Below are positions 18,938 to 30,029 of a DNA stretch of 64,000 nucleotides, piece after piece. Origin of the DNA: an uncultured Lachnospiraceae bacterium (GTDB lineage: Bacteria > Bacillota > Clostridia > Lachnospirales > Lachnospiraceae). The translations under genes were made by a program, and so were the position numbers. The DNA is taken from positions 124,001 to 188,000 of the forward strand of contig CANQTF010000002.1 of assembly GCA_947626745.1 (NCBI GenBank), read 5' to 3'. The notes under the pieces were generated by a model. The model was not told where the DNA came from, did no database searches, and saw only the letters and a list, made by a program, of their open reading frames with translations. Position 1 is the first letter of the stretch, and every line of letters begins with the position of its first letter.

Positions 18938-21217
18938 ATGACGGCAGACAAGATCAAAGGATTGGTGGCGCAGATGACGCTGGAGGAGAAGGCGGCGATG
19001 TGCTCGGGCGCTGACTTCTGGCATACGGAGGCAGTGGAACGGCTGGGGATCCCGGCCAGCATGGTGTCGGACGGACCTCACGGACTGCGCAAGCAGGAAC
19101 AGGAGGGCGATCATCTCGGCGTAAATGACAGCATCAAGGCGGTGTGTTTCCCGGCGGGCTGTGGTACGGCGGCTTCTTTTAATAGGGAACTGATCGCCGA
19201 GATGGGAGAGACTCTCGGCAATGAATGTCAGGCGGAGGGCGTCAGCGTCATTCTCGGACCGGCCGTCAACATCAAGCGGTCGCCGCTGTGCGGACGCAAC
19301 TTTGAATACTATTCGGAAGATCCGCTCGTGGCGAGCGAGATGGCGGGCGCGCTGATTTGCGGTGTGCAGAGTAAGAACGTCGGCACAAGCATCAAACATT
19401 TTCTTGCCAACAATCAGGAGACGAGAAGAATGTCCTGTGACTCCCGCGTGGACGAGAGGACGCTGCACGAAATATATCTGGCGGCTTTTGAGGGCGCGGT
19501 GAAAAAGGCGAAGCCGTGGACGGTCATGTGTTCCTACAATAAGATCAACGGCACATACGCCGCGCAGAATCATCAGTATCTGACAGAGACGCTGCGCGAC
19601 CGGTGGGGATTTGACGGCTATGTGATGAGCGACTGGGGCGCAGTCAACAACCGTGTGGAGGATCTGAAGGCTGGACTTGACTTGGAGATGCCGGGATCGT
19701 TCGGCGTGAACGACAAGATGATCGTGGGCGCCGTGCTCAGCGGAGAATTGGAGGAGAGCGTTCTGGACGCGGCTGTGGAGCATATCCTGAACATTGTGTT
19801 CCGCTATGAGGAAAACCGCGATAAGACGGCGGTATTTGACAGAGACAAAGACCATGAAATGGCGCGCAGGGTAGCCGAAGAGACGATCGTCCTGCTGAAA
19901 AACAACGGTCTTCTTCCGCTGTCGCAGAAGCAGAAGGTCGCATTTATCGGCAAATATGCCAAGACGCCCCGCTATCAGGGCGGCGGCAGCTCTCATATCA
20001 ACAGCCACAAGGTCACGTCCGCACTGGACGCGGCGTCGGGTGTCTATGATGTGGTCTATGCACAGGGCTTTGACGATGTGCAGGACGAGACGGACGCGCA
20101 GCTTCTGGCGGAGGCGGTAGAGACGGCGAAGAACGCTGAAGCTGCCGTCATCTTCGCGGGATTGCCGGATAAGTTCGAGTCCGAGGGCTATGACAGAAAA
20201 CATATGTCCATGCCGGACTGCCAGAATGAGCTGATCGAACAGGTTGCCGCCGTGCAGCCCAACACGATCGTTGTCCTGCACAACGGCTCGCCCGTGGAGA
20301 TGCCGTGGATCGACAAGGTAGCGGGCGTCGTGGAGGCATACTTGGGCGGTCAGGCGGTAGGCGGCGCGGTGTGCGATATCCTTTTCGGCAAGGTGAATCC
20401 CAGCGCGAAGCTTCCGGAGACATTTCCGCTTAAACTGGAGGATAACCCGTCCTATCTGTCCTATATCGGCGAAGGCGATATGGTGGAGTACAGAGAAGGC
20501 ATCTTTGTGGGCTATCGCTACTACGATAAGAAAAAGATGGACGTTCTGTTCCCGTTCGGCTATGGGCTGTCCTACACGACTTTTGACTACGCCGATCTGA
20601 CGGTGGACAGGGACAGGATAAAAGATACGGACACGCTGCGCGTGTCTGTCGATGTGACCAACACGGGCAGTATGGCCGGTAAAGAGGTAGTGCAGCTCTA
20701 TGTGGCCGACAGGGAGAGCACGGTGATACGCCCCGTTAAGGAGCTGCGCGATTTTGCGAAGGTGGAGCTTGCGCCCGGCGAGACGAAGACCGTCACCTTC
20801 ACGCTGGATAAGAGGGCGTTTGCCTATTACAGCGTAAGGATCCATGACTGGCATGTGGAGACGGGAGAATTTGACATCCTGATCGGCAGATCGTCCCGCG
20901 ATATCGTACTGTCCAAGACGGTGACGGTGGAGTCCACGGTGAAGCTGCCTTTCGTCTACACCACGGATACCACGATGGGCGATGTGAAGAAGGATCCGAA
21001 AGCCATGGCGGTCGTGGAGAGTATGATGAAATCATTTATGCCGGACTTGGAGCCGGAGCAGCAGGAGAGCGATGCGGCCAAAGAAGCCATGTCGCAGGAG
21101 ATGGCGGATTCCATGCTGGAGTATATGCCGCTCCGCGGCCCGATCAGCTTCGGCGGGCATGTGACGATGGCGGATATACAGGCGCTTGTGGATAAATTGA
21201 ACGCATTGGAAGAGTGA
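18938..21217 (+). CDS. Glycoside hydrolase family 3 beta-glucosidase
   Basis: 759 residues with no signal peptide, so probably cytosolic. The N-terminal GH3 barrel shows MVSDGPHGLRKQ, GPAVNIKRSPLCGRNFEYYSEDP and the nucleophile motif VMSDWGAV. The second domain (from about 300) has VLLKNNGLLPL, and a fibronectin-III-like end has VTNTGSMAGKEVVQLYV. The last 75 or so residues after KTVTVESTVKLPF are a Met-, Glu- and Gln-rich tail seen in part of the family. GGAGGG lies before the ATG. It removes glucose from the non-reducing end of beta-linked gluco-oligosaccharides. The GH16 gene follows 16 bases later, so the pair fits beta-glucan breakdown. Confidence 0.9.
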   Translation: MTADKIKGLVAQMTLEEKAAMCSGADFWHTEAVERLGIPASMVSDGPHGLRKQEQEGDHLGVNDSIKAVCFPAGCGTAASFNRELIAEMGETLGNECQAEGVSVILGPAVNIKRSPLCGRNFEYYSEDPLVASEMAGALICGVQSKNVGTSIKHFLANNQETRRMSCDSRVDERTLHEIYLAAFEGAVKKAKPWTVMCSYNKINGTYAAQNHQYLTETLRDRWGFDGYVMSDWGAVNNRVEDLKAGLDLEMPGSFGVNDKMIVGAVLSGELEESVLDAAVEHILNIVFRYEENRDKTAVFDRDKDHEMARRVAEETIVLLKNNGLLPLSQKQKVAFIGKYAKTPRYQGGGSSHINSHKVTSALDAASGVYDVVYAQGFDDVQDETDAQLLAEAVETAKNAEAAVIFAGLPDKFESEGYDRKHMSMPDCQNELIEQVAAVQPNTIVVLHNGSPVEMPWIDKVAGVVEAYLGGQAVGGAVCDILFGKVNPSAKLPETFPLKLEDNPSYLSYIGEGDMVEYREGIFVGYRYYDKKKMDVLFPFGYGLSYTTFDYADLTVDRDRIKDTDTLRVSVDVTNTGSMAGKEVVQLYVADRESTVIRPVKELRDFAKVELAPGETKTVTFTLDKRAFAYYSVRIHDWHVETGEFDILIGRSSRDIVLSKTVTVESTVKLPFVYTTDTTMGDVKKDPKAMAVVESMMKSFMPDLEPEQQESDAAKEAMSQEMADSMLEYMPLRGPISFGGHVTMADIQALVDKLNALEE

Positions 21218-21233
21218 GGGTGGAGAGAAAAGC

Positions 21234-22787
21234 ATGAAAAGAAAAGCTCTGTTGCACGGTATGCAAAAAGCGGCCGCTGCCGCCGTCTGCCTGACATTGG
21301 TGTGCGGTGTCTGCGCCTGTGGCGGCGGTGCGCCGGACGAACTTTCGGACGCCGGACAGGAGGCCCCGCAGGAGCCGGAGGAGTCTTCCGCGGACGGCGC
21401 GGGGACAGCCGGAGACGCGGAGAACGAAGCGGCAAAAGCACAGACGGAGGAAACGGCCGATGCGCCGCAGCGCTCTGCGGACGGTCTGCTGGATCAGGTG
21501 GCAGACGCGGATGTGCCGCAGCTTGACGGCTATAAGCTGCTGTGGCACGACGAATTCAACGGCACACAGATGAATGAGGACATTTGGAGCTACGAGCCCC
21601 ACGCGCCCGGCTGGACGAACGCGGAACTGCAGGAGTACACGGAGTCCACGGACAATGTGTTCGTCTGGGACGGCAAGATGACGATCAAGGCGATCAAGAC
21701 GCAGGACGAGAAGGGGAAGGACTACTATACTTCAGGAAAAGTCACCACCAAGGGCAAGCAGGATTTCCTCTACGGCAAGGTGACGGCGCGCGTCAAAGTG
21801 CCGGAAGGCAAGGGCCTGTGGCCGGCATTCTGGATGATGCCCACCAAACAGAGCCTGTACGGCAACTGGCCGCGGTGCGGCGAGATCGACATCATGGAAA
21901 TATTGGGCGACGATGTGCAGACCGCCTACGGCACGATCCACTACGGCAAGCCCCATGCCGAGCAGCAGGGGAAATATGTCCTGACGGACGGCAGCTTTGC
22001 GGACGGCTTCCATGACTTTTCCGTGGAGTGGGAACCCGGCGAGATGCGCTTCTACGTCGATGATCAGTTGTACCAGACCGTGAACGACTGGTTCTCCGGC
22101 GACGTGGGGATCGACGATCGGCCTTACCCCGCACCCTTTGATCAGGATTTTTATGTACAGCTCAATCTGGCGGTAGGCGGCACCTGGCCCGGCGATCCCG
22201 ACGAGACGACAGATTTCGACAGGGCGGAGTTCGAGATCGATTATGTAAGGGTGTACCAGAAGGAGCATTACGACACGAACGTGACCAAACCGGAGAAAGT
22301 CTACCGGGAGGCTGCGGAGGACGGCAATTATATCTATAACGGTGATTTCGCCGACGGCACGGCGCTGGACAATGAGGAAGAGTGGGTCTTTATGACGGCG
22401 GAGGGCGGCGAAGCCGAAGCTGTCGTGCAGGACGGCACGGTGGCGATAGAAACCGGCAGGGCCGGTACGGCGGATTATTCCGTGCAGCTGGTACAGGCGC
22501 ATCTGCCGATGATAAAGGGAGACACTTACCGCCTGACTTTCGAGGCGCGCGCCGAGGCTGCGAGGACGATGAACGTGTGCGTGTCCGCGCCGACGGCCGG
22601 CTGGGGACGCTATCTGCCGGATACTGCCGTGGAGCTGACCACAGACTGGCAGACTTATTCCTATGATTTCAAGATGAAGGACAGGGATGACAATAACGGC
22701 CGGCTGGAATTTAATCTCGGCGGAACGGCTTCCGCGGACACGGTCTATATCCGCGGCGTTCGGATCGAGAAGATCGAAGAAAAATAA
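21234..22787 (+). CDS. Exported family 16 glycoside hydrolase (laminarinase/beta-glucanase type) with C-terminal carbohydrate-binding domain
   Basis: 517 residues. The export signal (residues 1-25, KRKALLHGMQKAAAA then a hydrophobic run) ends in VCAC and GGG, a possible but non-ideal lipobox (Cys at -2). A Glu/Pro/Ala-rich linker of about 65 residues follows. The GH16 domain spans about 95-340: LLWHDEFNG, WTNAELQEYT, GLWPAFWMMP and the catalytic EIDIMEILG (ExDxxE, nucleophile and acid/base glutamates). The C terminus (about 360-517) looks like a CBM4/9-type beta-sandwich with YIYNGDFADGTALD and TYRLTFEARAEA. It should cut beta-1,3 or mixed beta-glucan at the cell surface and supply oligomers to the GH3 enzyme upstream. 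Confidence 0.9.
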   Translation: MKRKALLHGMQKAAAAAVCLTLVCGVCACGGGAPDELSDAGQEAPQEPEESSADGAGTAGDAENEAAKAQTEETADAPQRSADGLLDQVADADVPQLDGYKLLWHDEFNGTQMNEDIWSYEPHAPGWTNAELQEYTESTDNVFVWDGKMTIKAIKTQDEKGKDYYTSGKVTTKGKQDFLYGKVTARVKVPEGKGLWPAFWMMPTKQSLYGNWPRCGEIDIMEILGDDVQTAYGTIHYGKPHAEQQGKYVLTDGSFADGFHDFSVEWEPGEMRFYVDDQLYQTVNDWFSGDVGIDDRPYPAPFDQDFYVQLNLAVGGTWPGDPDETTDFDRAEFEIDYVRVYQKEHYDTNVTKPEKVYREAAEDGNYIYNGDFADGTALDNEEEWVFMTAEGGEAEAVVQDGTVAIETGRAGTADYSVQLVQAHLPMIKGDTYRLTFEARAEAARTMNVCVSAPTAGWGRYLPDTAVELTTDWQTYSYDFKMKDRDDNNGRLEFNLGGTASADTVYIRGVRIEKIEEK

Positions 22788-22792
22788 AATTG

Positions 22793-23029
22793 CTATCCTT
22801 GATAGTCGCCGTTTAGGAGATTTTGCACTTTATCAATCCGCGCCAGAAGATGAGGAACCTTCTGTAACTCACGAATTCCACTGATGTTTTCGCCGAAAGG
22901 ATAAAACACGAGTGTAAGTCCCTTAATCTGATTTGCAAGAGAAAAAATATCAACCGGCGAATTGGCATCTTCTCCCAACAATTCCCTTAGTTCCTGTGCT
23001 TTTGTACTAAGCTCCAATTTATCCAACAT
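22793..23029 (-). pseudogene. Truncated ImmA/IrrE-like (DUF955) gene remnant
   Basis: The ATG at 23029 has GGAGG six bases upstream. The first 45 or so residues (LDKLELSTKAQELRELLG, then PVDIFSLANQIKGLTLVF) resemble the N terminus of ImmA/IrrE-family metallopeptidase toxins. After GENISGI the reading frame changes to an unrelated 24-residue end, and the HEXXH zinc site expected later in the family is absent. The frame is therefore at most an internal-deletion remnant. It overlaps the upstream partner fragment, as functional pairs of this type do. The family assignment is from memory of motif style and is moderate. Confidence 0.5.
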
Positions 23030-23192
23030 TCGATTCCTCCAGTGCCTTCGCCATAAATCTGCTATTGATTGCAATCTTTCCTATATCGGCAATGATACGC
23101 AGATCTTCCTGGCTGACATCCTGTGCTCTAAAAGCAAATTGAATCGGCTGGGTCACTGTCCCTGCCGTAGCATAAAAAGGCAAAGGTAAAAG
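23019..23192 (-). pseudogene. C-terminal remnant of the partner (antitoxin-like) gene
   Basis: Reading the minus strand in the frame that ends at 23019 gives VTQPIQFAFRAQDVSQED, then LRIIADIGKIAINSRFMAK and a short tail. It is open from a stop at 23193-23195 but has no convincing start; a GTG at 23156 is possible. The stop overlaps the ATG of the downstream fragment, the usual coupling of an antitoxin-toxin pair. The 5' helix-turn-helix part expected of an Xre-like regulator is missing, so this appears to be the tail of a deleted gene. Confidence 0.4.
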
Positions 23193-23334
23193 TCAAGACA
23201 AATTTAATGGAATTGTGGGTGCGCTTGTGGTAGAATAAGCATAATGTAGATTTATACTTGCCCTGGCGGAGCGAGAGATTACAGCAGAGAATAAAAAATC
23301 AAAAAATGTAAACAGAAAAAGGAGAAGATCAGTT

Positions 23335-23736
23335 ATGAAAAATTTTAAGAGTTACACACCAGAAAAGTATTCTTCGCCGGATTTTAAGCAGATTGAGGAA
23401 GGAATTTACAGGACAAAAGATCCATATGGGGACGAGGATATATTTGTCACTTCACTTTCGTTTGAAATGGAGACGGAGTGTTACGGTGAAGAAGAAGGTT
23501 CTCCCCAAAATATCAGTCAGACACCGTTTGAGGATCTTCTGGACGAGTTTAATGTGTATGTTACCGATTTTTACGACGAACTGAACGAGCAGAGTGAAAC
23601 GACGTGCTATCAGGAATTTGGCTCCGATGAAATAGAGGATATCCGAAATCTGAGGACGATCATAGGGAAACGTTTTTATGCCGTTTTAGACACAAATGAA
23701 GGCAATGACGAAGAATATCATGTAACAATCGAATAA
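23335..23736 (+). CDS. Acidic protein of unknown function
   Basis: 133 residues, not recognised. AAAAAGGAGAAG stands 6-8 bases before the ATG, so translation is plausible. The protein is strongly acidic (many Glu/Asp, for example EMETECYGEEEG and DEIEDIRNL), with no membrane helix, no Cys pair and no signal peptide. Codons and base composition are more A+T-rich than the flanking metabolic genes, and the gene lies next to decayed toxin-antitoxin-like fragments, which hints at acquired DNA. A terminator follows at 23824-23863. Confidence 0.6.
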   Translation: MKNFKSYTPEKYSSPDFKQIEEGIYRTKDPYGDEDIFVTSLSFEMETECYGEEEGSPQNISQTPFEDLLDEFNVYVTDFYDELNEQSETTCYQEFGSDEIEDIRNLRTIIGKRFYAVLDTNEGNDEEYHVTIE

Positions 23737-23823
23737 AGGCCGATAGAAAAACGGTTTTAATAGAATTTCGTAAAGCTGTGAGCGTAAAACAAAAAGCCGA
23801 AGCGATGAGTGCCGCCCTAAATG

Positions 23824-23863
23824 AAAGCTGCGTTTCCGTGTATTTGCGAAAACGCAGCTTTTT
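23824..23863. terminator. Intrinsic terminator between convergent genes
   Basis: AAAGCTGCGTTT (23824-23835) pairs with AAACGCAGCTTT (23850-23861), followed by a T run on the plus strand. On the minus strand the downstream run is only three T, so it mainly ends plus-strand transcription but could also serve pyrG. Confidence 0.8.
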
Positions 23864-23884
23864 GTCTGCCTATGTCAGGACGAT

Positions 23885-25492
<1,608 letters not shown>

Positions 25493-25678
25493 GTTTTCTC
25501 CATACCTTTCCGTAATGAAAAATAACTGCGCAACAATTTGTGCCCTGCAGTTACACGCGAAACAAAATATAGATTATTATACAATGGAAACAGAGGAAAA
25601 ATCTACTGTTATCGTTAAAAAAAGTAAAAAAGTTTAGAATTCTTTCATACTTGTGTCCGGAAATTCATAATTCCGATA

Positions 25679-25707
25679 TTGATTTATGATTTTTCCTTAT
25701 ATATACT
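25679..25707 (+). promoter_or_regulatory. Promoter of ftsH
   Basis: TTGATT (25679-25684), 17 bases, TATACT (25702-25707), about 70 bases before the ftsH ATG in an A+T-rich stretch. Confidence 0.65.
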
Positions 25708-25778
25708 AATCATAGTTGGCAAAATGTGAAGAGAATATAATCTGAAAACAGGAAAACAGACGAAAGCGAGGACGCCTT

Positions 25779-28055
25779 ATGGCTGATAATTATAATCCGT
25801 ATGAAAATGGACCGGGCCGCGGACCGGGAGGACCGGGCGGGCCGAACAACAACCAGAACCGCGGACCGGGAGGAAACGGTAACGACCCGCGCAGACAGAG
25901 TCTGATCATGCTCGTGATCGCCGCGCTTGTCACATTGTTGTGCATCAGTATGTTCATGCGTATGTTCACCGATGCGAGCAATCAGGAGATCACTTACAAT
26001 GCTTTTATCGATATGGTGGAGAACGAGGAAGTTGAGAGCGTCACGGTCGAGTCCGACAGGATCACTATCTATCCGAAGGCGCAGGAGACATCGTCGCCGT
26101 TTGCGTTTGCGTACGGCCTCGGCACGATGACTTACTATACAGGCAAGATGGAGGACGACGATACGCTGACGCAGCGTCTTCTGGAGCATGATATCGACGT
26201 CAACAAGCAGACCTCCGACAGCTCCAGCGTCATCATGACGGTGCTTCTCTACTATATCCTGCCGATCCTGCTGATGTGGGGGCTGCTGAGTCTTCTGTTC
26301 CGCCGTATGGGCGGCAAAGGCGGCCCGATGGGTGTCGGCAAGAGCACGGCGAAAGCGTACGTGCAGAAGGAGACGGGGATCACTTTTCAGGATGTGGCGG
26401 GAGAAGACGAGGCGAAGGAGTCTCTGGTGGAGGTCGTGGATTTCCTCCACAATCCCGGCAAGTATGCGAAGATCGGCGCCAGACTGCCGAAGGGCGCGCT
26501 GTTGGTCGGCCCTCCCGGCACAGGTAAGACGCTGCTCGCCAAAGCGGTTGCGGGAGAGGCGCATGTGCCGTTCTTCTCGCTGTCCGGTTCGGACTTTATT
26601 GAGTTGTATGTGGGCGTGGGCGCTTCCCGTGTGCGGGATCTGTTCAAAGAAGCGGAGAAGAACGCCCCCTGTATCGTATTTATAGATGAGATCGACGCTA
26701 TCGGCAGAAGCAGGGATTCCAAGTACGGCGGCGGCAACGAGGAGCGGGAGCAGACGTTGAACCAGCTTTTGTCGGAGATGGACGGCTTCGACGGCAGAAA
26801 GGGCATCATTATCCTTGCGGCGACCAACCGGCCGGAGATCTTGGACAAGGCGCTGCTGCGCCCGGGACGTTTTGACAGAAGGATCATAGTGGACAAACCC
26901 GATCTGAAGGGCCGTGTGGAGATCCTGAAGGTACACTCCAAGGATGTGCGGATGGACGAGACGGTGGATCTGAACGAGATCGCGCTGGCGACCTCCGGGG
27001 CGGTGGGATCGGATCTTGCCAACATGATCAACGAGGCCGCTATCAATGCCGTCAAGACGGGCAGGGAGTATGTGAGCCAGAAGGATCTGTTTGACGCCGT
27101 AGAGCAGGTGCTTGTAGGCAAGGAAAAGAAAGACCGCATCATGAGCAAGGAGGAGCGCAAGATCGTCTCCTACCACGAGGTGGGACATGCACTGATCAGC
27201 GCTCTCCAGAAAAATTCCGAGCCGGTGCAGAAGATCACCATTGTGCCGAGGACGATGGGCGCTTTGGGCTATGTCATGCATGTGCCTGAGGAGGAAAAAT
27301 ATCTGGATACCGAATCGGAGCTGCGGGATCGGCTGGTCGGTCTGCTGGGCGGACGCGCGGCGGAAGAGATCGTTTTTGACACCGTCACCACGGGTGCGGC
27401 AAACGATATCGAACAGGCGACCAGCATCGCCCGCAACATGATCACCCGTTTCGGTATGAGCAAGAAGTTCGGACTTATGGGTCTTGCGACCGTGGAGAGC
27501 CAGTATCTGGAAGGAAGGGCCTCTCTGACCTGTTCCGATGTGACGGCGGCGGATATCGACACCGAAGTGATGAAGATGCTGCGCGACAGCTATAAACAGG
27601 CCAAAAAACTGTTGAAAGAGAATCGGGAGATCATGGATAAGCTGGCGGCATATCTGATCGAGAAAGAGACGATCACCGGCAAGGAGTTCATGAAGATCTT
27701 CCGCAGGGAGAAGGGGATTCCCGAACCCGAGGAGACGGAAGAAGAACAGAGCACACAGCACCCGGCGGAGGCAGCCAAAACAGAGATACCGCCGGTACAG
27801 CAACAGCAGCCTGTGCCTCCGCAGCCGCAAGCAGGGCAGCAGCCGATGCCGCAACAGCCGACACCACAGCAGCAACAGCCGTATCCTCAGTGGGGAGCGC
27901 CCTATCGGCAGCCACAAGCGCCGCAGACAGGACAGCAGCCGGTACCGCCACAGCAGCCGATGCCGCCGCAGCCGGCACCACAGCAGCAGCCTGTGCCGCC
28001 GATACAGCAGCAGCCGATACCGGAGCAGCCACAGGAGACCGGCCACGATCAATAG
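25779..28055 (+). CDS. ftsH: ATP-dependent zinc metalloprotease FtsH with Pro/Gln-rich tails
   Basis: 758 residues against the usual 600-680. Residues 1-35 are a Gly/Pro/Asn-rich cytosolic leader absent from most FtsH. Then come membrane helix about 42-62, extracytoplasmic loop, helix about 150-170, AAA domain with Walker A GPPGTGKT (about 244-251), Walker B IVFIDEIDAIG and the second region of homology (TNRPEILDKALLRPGRFDR), and the protease with zinc site HEVGH (about 466-470). The last 110 or so residues are a repetitive Pro/Gln tail. It degrades misfolded membrane and regulatory proteins in the membrane. uvrC follows 9 bases later. A start at 25779 is supported by AAAGCGAGGA upstream. Confidence 0.96.
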   Translation: MADNYNPYENGPGRGPGGPGGPNNNQNRGPGGNGNDPRRQSLIMLVIAALVTLLCISMFMRMFTDASNQEITYNAFIDMVENEEVESVTVESDRITIYPKAQETSSPFAFAYGLGTMTYYTGKMEDDDTLTQRLLEHDIDVNKQTSDSSSVIMTVLLYYILPILLMWGLLSLLFRRMGGKGGPMGVGKSTAKAYVQKETGITFQDVAGEDEAKESLVEVVDFLHNPGKYAKIGARLPKGALLVGPPGTGKTLLAKAVAGEAHVPFFSLSGSDFIELYVGVGASRVRDLFKEAEKNAPCIVFIDEIDAIGRSRDSKYGGGNEEREQTLNQLLSEMDGFDGRKGIIILAATNRPEILDKALLRPGRFDRRIIVDKPDLKGRVEILKVHSKDVRMDETVDLNEIALATSGAVGSDLANMINEAAINAVKTGREYVSQKDLFDAVEQVLVGKEKKDRIMSKEERKIVSYHEVGHALISALQKNSEPVQKITIVPRTMGALGYVMHVPEEEKYLDTESELRDRLVGLLGGRAAEEIVFDTVTTGAANDIEQATSIARNMITRFGMSKKFGLMGLATVESQYLEGRASLTCSDVTAADIDTEVMKMLRDSYKQAKKLLKENREIMDKLAAYLIEKETITGKEFMKIFRREKGIPEPEETEEEQSTQHPAEAAKTEIPPVQQQQPVPPQPQAGQQPMPQQPTPQQQQPYPQWGAPYRQPQAPQTGQQPVPPQQPMPPQPAPQQQPVPPIQQQPIPEQPQETGHDQ

Positions 28056-28064
28056 GGGATCGCT

Positions 28065-29939
28065 ATGTTTGATTTTGAAGAGGAACTCAGGAAACTGCCC
28101 AATGCGCCCGGCGTCTATCTGATGCATGACGCCGCGGACACCATTATATATGTAGGCAAGGCGGTCAATCTGCACAACCGCGTCCGCTCTTACTTTCGCA
28201 AGATCGTCGGGCGCGGGCCGCAGATCGACAAGATGGTACAGCAGATCGCACGGTTTGAGTACATCGTCACGGATTCGGAGCTGGAGGCGCTGGTGCTGGA
28301 GAACAACCTGATCAAGGAGTACAGCCCCAAGTACAACACCATGCTCAAGGACGACAAGACGTATCCCTATATTAAGGTGACTATGGGCGAAGAGTATCCG
28401 CGGATCCTTTTTTCCAGAGAGATGAAAAAAGACCGCTCCAAATATTTCGGGCCGTACACGAGCGCAGCTGCGGTCAAGGACACGATAGATCTGATCAACA
28501 AGCTCTATCAGCTTAAGACCTGCAGCCGCAAACTGCCGCGCGATATCGGTCTGGAGCGGCCATGTCTGAATTATCACATCAAACAATGTCTGGCGCCTTG
28601 TCAGGATTATATCAGCAAAGAAGCATACCGGGAACGGGTCGAACAGGCATTGGATTTCCTGAACGGCAACTATAAGCCGATCCTGCGGGATCTGGAGCAG
28701 AAGATGATGCAGGCCTCCGAAAACATGGAATACGAGGAGGCTATCCGCTATCGCGACTTGTACAACAGCGTCAAGAGCGTCGCGCAGAAACAGAAGATCA
28801 CGGACAGTGACGGGGAGGACAAAGATATCCTCGCGTTGGCAAAGGACGAGACGGACGCGGTAGTGCAGGTCTTTTTTGTGCGCGACGGCAAGCTGATTGG
28901 CAGAGAGCATTTCTATATGACGCATGTACAGGGCTGCGATACCGCACAGATCCTTCTGGATTTTGTCAAGCAGTTCTATGCGGGGACGCCCTTTATTCCG
29001 CGGGAGCTGATGCTGCAGGAGGAGATCGCCGATGTCGATATCTTGGAGAAGTGGCTCAGCGGGCGCAAGGGCAGCAGGGTCTATATCCGTGTTCCGAAAA
29101 AGGGGGCAAAAGAGAAGCTGGTGGAGCTGGCGGCGCAGAACGCGCAGCTCGTGCTGCGTCAGGATAAGGAGCGCATCAAGCGTGAGGAAGGCAGGACGAT
29201 CGGTGCGGTCAAAGAAATAGCGGCCTTGTTGGGCTTAGGACATATCAGCCGCATGGAGGCGTACGATATCTCCAATATCAGCGGCTTTGCCAATGTCGGT
29301 TCCATGGTAGTGTTTGAGAAGGGCAAGGCAAAACGCAGCGATTACCGAAAGTTCCGGATCCAGTCCGTCTCAGGGCCGGACGATTATGCCTGCATGAAGG
29401 AAGTGCTCACGAGGCGGTTCTTACACGGCATGGAAGAGAAGGAGGAGCTGGAACGCAAACAGATCGGCCACGAGTTTGGCAGCTTTACGAAATTTCCCGA
29501 TCTGCTTCTGATGGACGGCGGCAAGGGACAGGTGAACATCGCCCTGCAGGTGTTGAAGGAGCTGGGGCTGGATATTCCGGTCTGCGGTATGGTGAAGGAC
29601 GACAACCACAGGACCAGAGGGCTGTATTATCATAATGCGGAGATCCCGATCGACACCCGCTCGGAGGGGTTTAAGCTGGTCACGAGAATACAGGACGAGG
29701 CGCACAGGTTTGCTATAGAGTATCACCGCTCCCTGCGTTCCAAGGCACAGGTCAAGTCCGTGCTGGACGAGATACCGGGCGTCGGCCCGGCCCGGCGCAA
29801 GGCGCTGATGAAGCATTTCGGCTCGATCGACGAGATCAGAGAGGCGCCGGTCGAGAAGCTGTGCGAAGTGCAGGAGATACCGGAGCATATCGCGGTACAG
29901 ATCCGCGAATATTTTGCGGAACAAAAAAGCGCGGAGTAG
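28065..29939 (+). CDS. uvrC: UvrABC excinuclease subunit C
   Basis: 624 residues. The N-terminal GIY-YIG nuclease has PGVYLMHDA and [18 protein letters not shown]. Next come a cysteine-bearing stretch typical of UvrC ([15 protein letters not shown]), the UVR domain with [11 protein letters not shown] (about 220-230), the RNase H-like C-terminal nuclease ([19 protein letters not shown] and [11 protein letters not shown]), and a helix-hairpin-helix end ([18 protein letters not shown]). It makes the two incisions flanking a DNA lesion together with UvrA and UvrB. It is 9 bases after ftsH and likely cotranscribed with it. Confidence 0.96.
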   Translation: MFDFEEELRKLPNAPGVYLMHDAADTIIYVGKAVNLHNRVRSYFRKIVGRGPQIDKMVQQIARFEYIVTDSELEALVLENNLIKEYSPKYNTMLKDDKTYPYIKVTMGEEYPRILFSREMKKDRSKYFGPYTSAAAVKDTIDLINKLYQLKTCSRKLPRDIGLERPCLNYHIKQCLAPCQDYISKEAYRERVEQALDFLNGNYKPILRDLEQKMMQASENMEYEEAIRYRDLYNSVKSVAQKQKITDSDGEDKDILALAKDETDAVVQVFFVRDGKLIGREHFYMTHVQGCDTAQILLDFVKQFYAGTPFIPRELMLQEEIADVDILEKWLSGRKGSRVYIRVPKKGAKEKLVELAAQNAQLVLRQDKERIKREEGRTIGAVKEIAALLGLGHISRMEAYDISNISGFANVGSMVVFEKGKAKRSDYRKFRIQSVSGPDDYACMKEVLTRRFLHGMEEKEELERKQIGHEFGSFTKFPDLLLMDGGKGQVNIALQVLKELGLDIPVCGMVKDDNHRTRGLYYHNAEIPIDTRSEGFKLVTRIQDEAHRFAIEYHRSLRSKAQVKSVLDEIPGVGPARRKALMKHFGSIDEIREAPVEKLCEVQEIPEHIAVQIREYFAEQKSAE

Positions 29940-29946
29940 GCGGCGA

Positions 29947-29975
29947 TTGCGAACCGCCCCCGTTTATGATAAAAT
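29947..29975 (+). promoter_or_regulatory. Promoter of the hprK cluster
   Basis: TTGCGA (29947-29952), 17 bases, TAAAAT (29970-29975), 54 bases before the hprK ATG and directly after the uvrC stop. Confidence 0.65.
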
Positions 29976-30029
29976 AGACGCAGGTTCAGCGGTCATGCAA
30001 AAAATAGTCATGGGTATAAGGAGAGAGAT

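Noticed and set aside
25710-28925. A 1071-codon open frame opposite ftsH and uvrC
   Set aside because: It is the antisense of two clear genes, rich in His/Arg/Leu runs produced by their codon bias, and has no ribosome site or family motif.
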